A DNA stretch of 64,000 nt from Bifidobacterium gallicum DSM 20093 = LMG 11596 (lineage in GTDB: Bacteria; Actinomycetota; Actinomycetes; Actinomycetales; Bifidobacteriaceae): contig NZ_JGYW01000002.1 in assembly GCF_000741205.1 (NCBI RefSeq), forward strand, positions 248,001 to 312,000, written 5' to 3'. A program made the position numbers and the translations under genes. The notes below the pieces were generated by a model, which was not told where the DNA came from, did not search any database, and saw only the letters and a program-made list of their open reading frames with translations. Positions 61,810 to 64,000 of the stretch are shown in pieces. The first letter of the stretch is position 1; each line of letters starts with the position of its first letter.

Positions 61810-64000
61810 TCAGGCGCGGCGGCGACGTGCCAGGATGAGTCCGAGGGCGAGCAGCGCAGCCGTACCGGCAGCGATGCACACACCGACAATGGATGCACCC
61901 GTTGAAGCCAACGGGGCGCCCGCAGACGAACCTGTTTGAACGTCAGCCGCAGGATCGGTCGACGCGCCGTGGTCACCGGAATCTCCCGGAGCGCCCGGGT
62001 TGTCCGGGTCGGACGGATCGGACGGGTCAACCGGCTCTGGCGAGACGGCCTCGAACTGGGCCTCCACGCGCACCGAGCTGCCCGGCATCACGAACGTGTT
62101 GTCTTCGGCGATATCAATGTCGCCCTTGATCACGTTCCATCCCGTGAACTGGTAGCCGTCATCAGCAGTGGCCGTCAGCTGCACAGTCTCACCCGGCGTC
62201 ACAGCCGTTGCGGGATCAGCGCTGGCCGTACCGCCAGCCGTGGCATCCACGCGCACAGCAAACTGCTTGTTCGACACACGCCACAGCTGCGTGCCGTAGA
62301 ACGGGTTGGCCGTACCAATCAGCAGATAGTCATCTGTCGGAGCGAAGATGCGCAGACCGTGGTTGAACGGATCGCCGAAACCGTTGTCCGACACGGTGTT
62401 CACAGTCACGCCCGCGCTGCCGTTATCGGTGATTTCAAACAGGTTGAAGCCGCGCTTCGAATCCTTCAGATACGGCAGCGATTCGAAGAACGCCTTGAAG
62501 TTGCTGACCGTGGCGAACTTGAGCAGCGCGTTAATCAGCGTGCGCAAGGCGGCAGGGATGTTCTTGATCTTGTCGAACAGACCAACAAGCTCGGCGTAAG
62601 CGTCGGCAAAATCCTGGGACGCCGTGTCTTCGAGCGATGCGGCGAGCTTGGCCATGGCATCGTTCAAACGGTACAGGTCCTGGGCCACTGCGGCATCATC
62701 GAGGCTGTCGGGCACAATGCTGCCGTCCTTGATGCCTTCGACGAGCTTGGCGCGCTGATCATCGCTCAACGTCACCGATTCGGCATCGGATTCGTTCGTG
62801 GACGGACGCAGTGAGAACATCGTCGGGCCATTTGCCGCGCCGTCCGTGGCGCCAGCGTTCTGCTGGGCACGCTTCAGAGCCCAATCGACGAGCGCTTGCG
62901 GATCGTCGGTTGACGGGCGCGCATCACGGCTGCGCAGCGAATAGAACGCGCCACCGTTCAGCGTGGCGGGCCTGGCCGACTGCTTGAGGATGATCTCAAG
63001 GAACGTGCGGGCCGCATTAAGCGTCGTCATCCACTCCTGCTTGCTCATGTGCAGGATGTCGCCATTGGTGAACTGGGCCATCGGCTCGAGCAGTGTCGTC
63101 GTGTTCATCGTCGACAGATACATCTTGCCTTCGTGCACGGCCGTTTGCCACGTGTACTGGTTCATATGGTTGTCAAAACCGCTGCCCAGACCCGTGGAGC
63201 CGCCTTCAGGGAACTGCGCCGTGGCATCGCCCACGAGCATTTCAATCTGCTCGTCCGGGCTCATACGGTACAGGTTGATCGACTGCTTGAGGTTCGTGGC
63301 CTGCGTCACGAACTCCTGGTGCGTGGCAAAGCCCTGCAGTGCGCTCGATACATCGTTGTAGTCGCCGATGTAGAGGTAGTCGCCGTAGACCTGCAATGTG
63401 CAGGCGCCAGCGGCCACGCGCTCGGGATCGAGGCCGTAGAAGTACTTGGCACCCTTCGCGGTGTCGCCAGCCAGCAGACGCCACGACCAATCGGCGGCGT
63501 TCGTGGCGCTGCCGTGGTTCTCGCCCACGTAAATGGCGAACGAACGCTTGGTTCCCGTCTTCTCGTCCTGCGTGTCGGCGGAACCCGTGCAGATGACCAC
63601 ATAAAGCTTGCCGTTGTATTCCTGCACCTGGTAAATACCGCCGCCACCATTGACGTCGGAACGCTTCACGGCAGGCAGGTTGTCGAACGTCGTCATGTCG
63701 GCGATCGTCGTCCACGAGTTCGGGTCCTCGGGCGTCCTCGAGGCGACGAGCGACGCGTTGCCGCCGTCGGCCGTCGGCTTGATGTCGCCGGCGATCAGCG
63801 TGTCGCCAAACGAGCCGATGGCACGCGTTGAGGTGAACACTCGGTTGTTGACGAGCTGACGGAATCCGTTGACGTCAACGCTGTCGTAGACGCGCGTGAG
63901 CTTGTCGCCGTTGTTCGGGTCGACTTCGTAAACGCACGGGAAACCGTTCTGCATGGCCATGGCCGTCTGGATCTCGATCGGGGTGAGTTCCGTGTTGTTC
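61810..64000 (-). CDS. Sortase-anchored surface protein, C-terminal part
   Basis: A partial gene of 730 codons, open at the right edge. The large outer region has repeated beta-rich segments (TLIAGDIKPTADGGNASLVASR, YNGKLYVVICTG, YGDYLYIGDYND), suggesting a propeller-like fold. An InlB B-repeat/Listeria-Bacteroides-like domain follows (VDATAGGTASADPATAVTPGETVQLTATADDGYQFTGWNV). Then come a Pro/Asp/Ser wall-spanning linker (DPSDPSDPDNP) and a sorting signal: LASTG, a hydrophobic stretch and RRRR. LAxTG is the form used by class E sortases of GC-rich Gram-positives. Ligand or enzyme activity is unknown. Confidence 0.88.
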   Translation of the reverse strand, partial: NNTELTPIEIQTAMAMQNGFPCVYEVDPNNGDKLTRVYDSVDVNGFRQLVNNRVFTSTRAIGSFGDTLIAGDIKPTADGGNASLVASRTPEDPNSWTTIADMTTFDNLPAVKRSDVNGGGGIYQVQEYNGKLYVVICTGSADTQDEKTGTKRSFAIYVGENHGSATNAADWSWRLLAGDTAKGAKYFYGLDPERVAAGACTLQVYGDYLYIGDYNDVSSALQGFATHQEFVTQATNLKQSINLYRMSPDEQIEMLVGDATAQFPEGGSTGLGSGFDNHMNQYTWQTAVHEGKMYLSTMNTTTLLEPMAQFTNGDILHMSKQEWMTTLNAARTFLEIILKQSARPATLNGGAFYSLRSRDARPSTDDPQALVDWALKRAQQNAGATDGAANGPTMFSLRPSTNESDAESVTLSDDQRAKLVEGIKDGSIVPDSLDDAAVAQDLYRLNDAMAKLAASLEDTASQDFADAYAELVGLFDKIKNIPAALRTLINALLKFATVSNFKAFFESLPYLKDSKRGFNLFEITDNGSAGVTVNTVSDNGFGDPFNHGLRIFAPTDDYLLIGTANPFYGTQLWRVSNKQFAVRVDATAGGTASADPATAVTPGETVQLTATADDGYQFTGWNVIKGDIDIAEDNTFVMPGSSVRVEAQFEAVSPEPVDPSDPSDPDNPGAPGDSGDHGASTDPAADVQTGSSAGAPLASTGASIVGVCIAAGTAALLALGLILARRRRA

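Overview
The window looks like a bifidobacterial chromosome. It is GC-rich and carries the actinobacterial 29-residue protein bS22, a short NusA without C-terminal repeats, a zinc-type uS14 and a zinc-free short adenylate kinase. It also has a bifunctional AdhE, glycogen/maltodextrin enzymes (GlgX, MalQ) and a CIRCE-controlled groES. Genus is inferred from gene content and protein resemblance; the species was not determined. Most genes lie on the minus strand.

Layout. Positions 1-5059: the 3' end of phosphoglucomutase, a long RNase HI, rpiA, bS22, an anchored hypothetical protein and radA. Positions 5182-12748 (minus): nusA-infB-rbfA-truB-ribF, the transcription/translation processing cluster. 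Positions 12892-15034: a possible lipoprotein, tRNA-Ser(CGA), an island of inverted repeats, and a decayed secreted protein with S-layer-homology-like repeats. Positions 15342-19437: truA, then an uncharacterised two-gene operon in which an ATP-grasp/Alpha-E fusion is followed by a transglutaminase-like protein. Upstream of that operon is a regular array of 15-bp palindromes.

Positions 20223-35854 (minus) hold the S10-spc-alpha superoperon, from rpsJ through secY, adk, infA and rpoA to rplQ. Terminator-like hairpins split it into sub-units after rplO, secY and adk, and two further hairpins lie between ribosomal genes. Positions 36615-50663: adhE, a ROK regulator, glgX, rplM-rpsI, malQ, a repeat protein, a YigZ-family protein and a 2-hydroxyacid dehydrogenase. 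Positions 50664-53461: low-complexity repeats, tRNA-Ser(GCU), and a TnpB-only IS200/IS605-type element with a recognisable right end. Positions 53462-64000: dinB, dapC-fdxA, an amino-acid permease, murB, a tRNA Tyr-Thr-Met cluster with rpmG, groES with CIRCE, and the C-terminal part of a sortase-anchored surface protein.

The most unusual signals are four. (1) An exact 10-mer, GCGACACGCC read on the minus strand, lies upstream of rpsJ, infA, rplM and the tRNA-Tyr cluster. (2) A 52-53-bp-period array of GTACCACCGTGGTAC palindromes has a sixth dispersed copy. (3) The ATP-grasp/Alpha-E/transglutaminase operon has no known role. (4) The TnpB element has a probable leaderless promoter and a predictable omega-RNA end.
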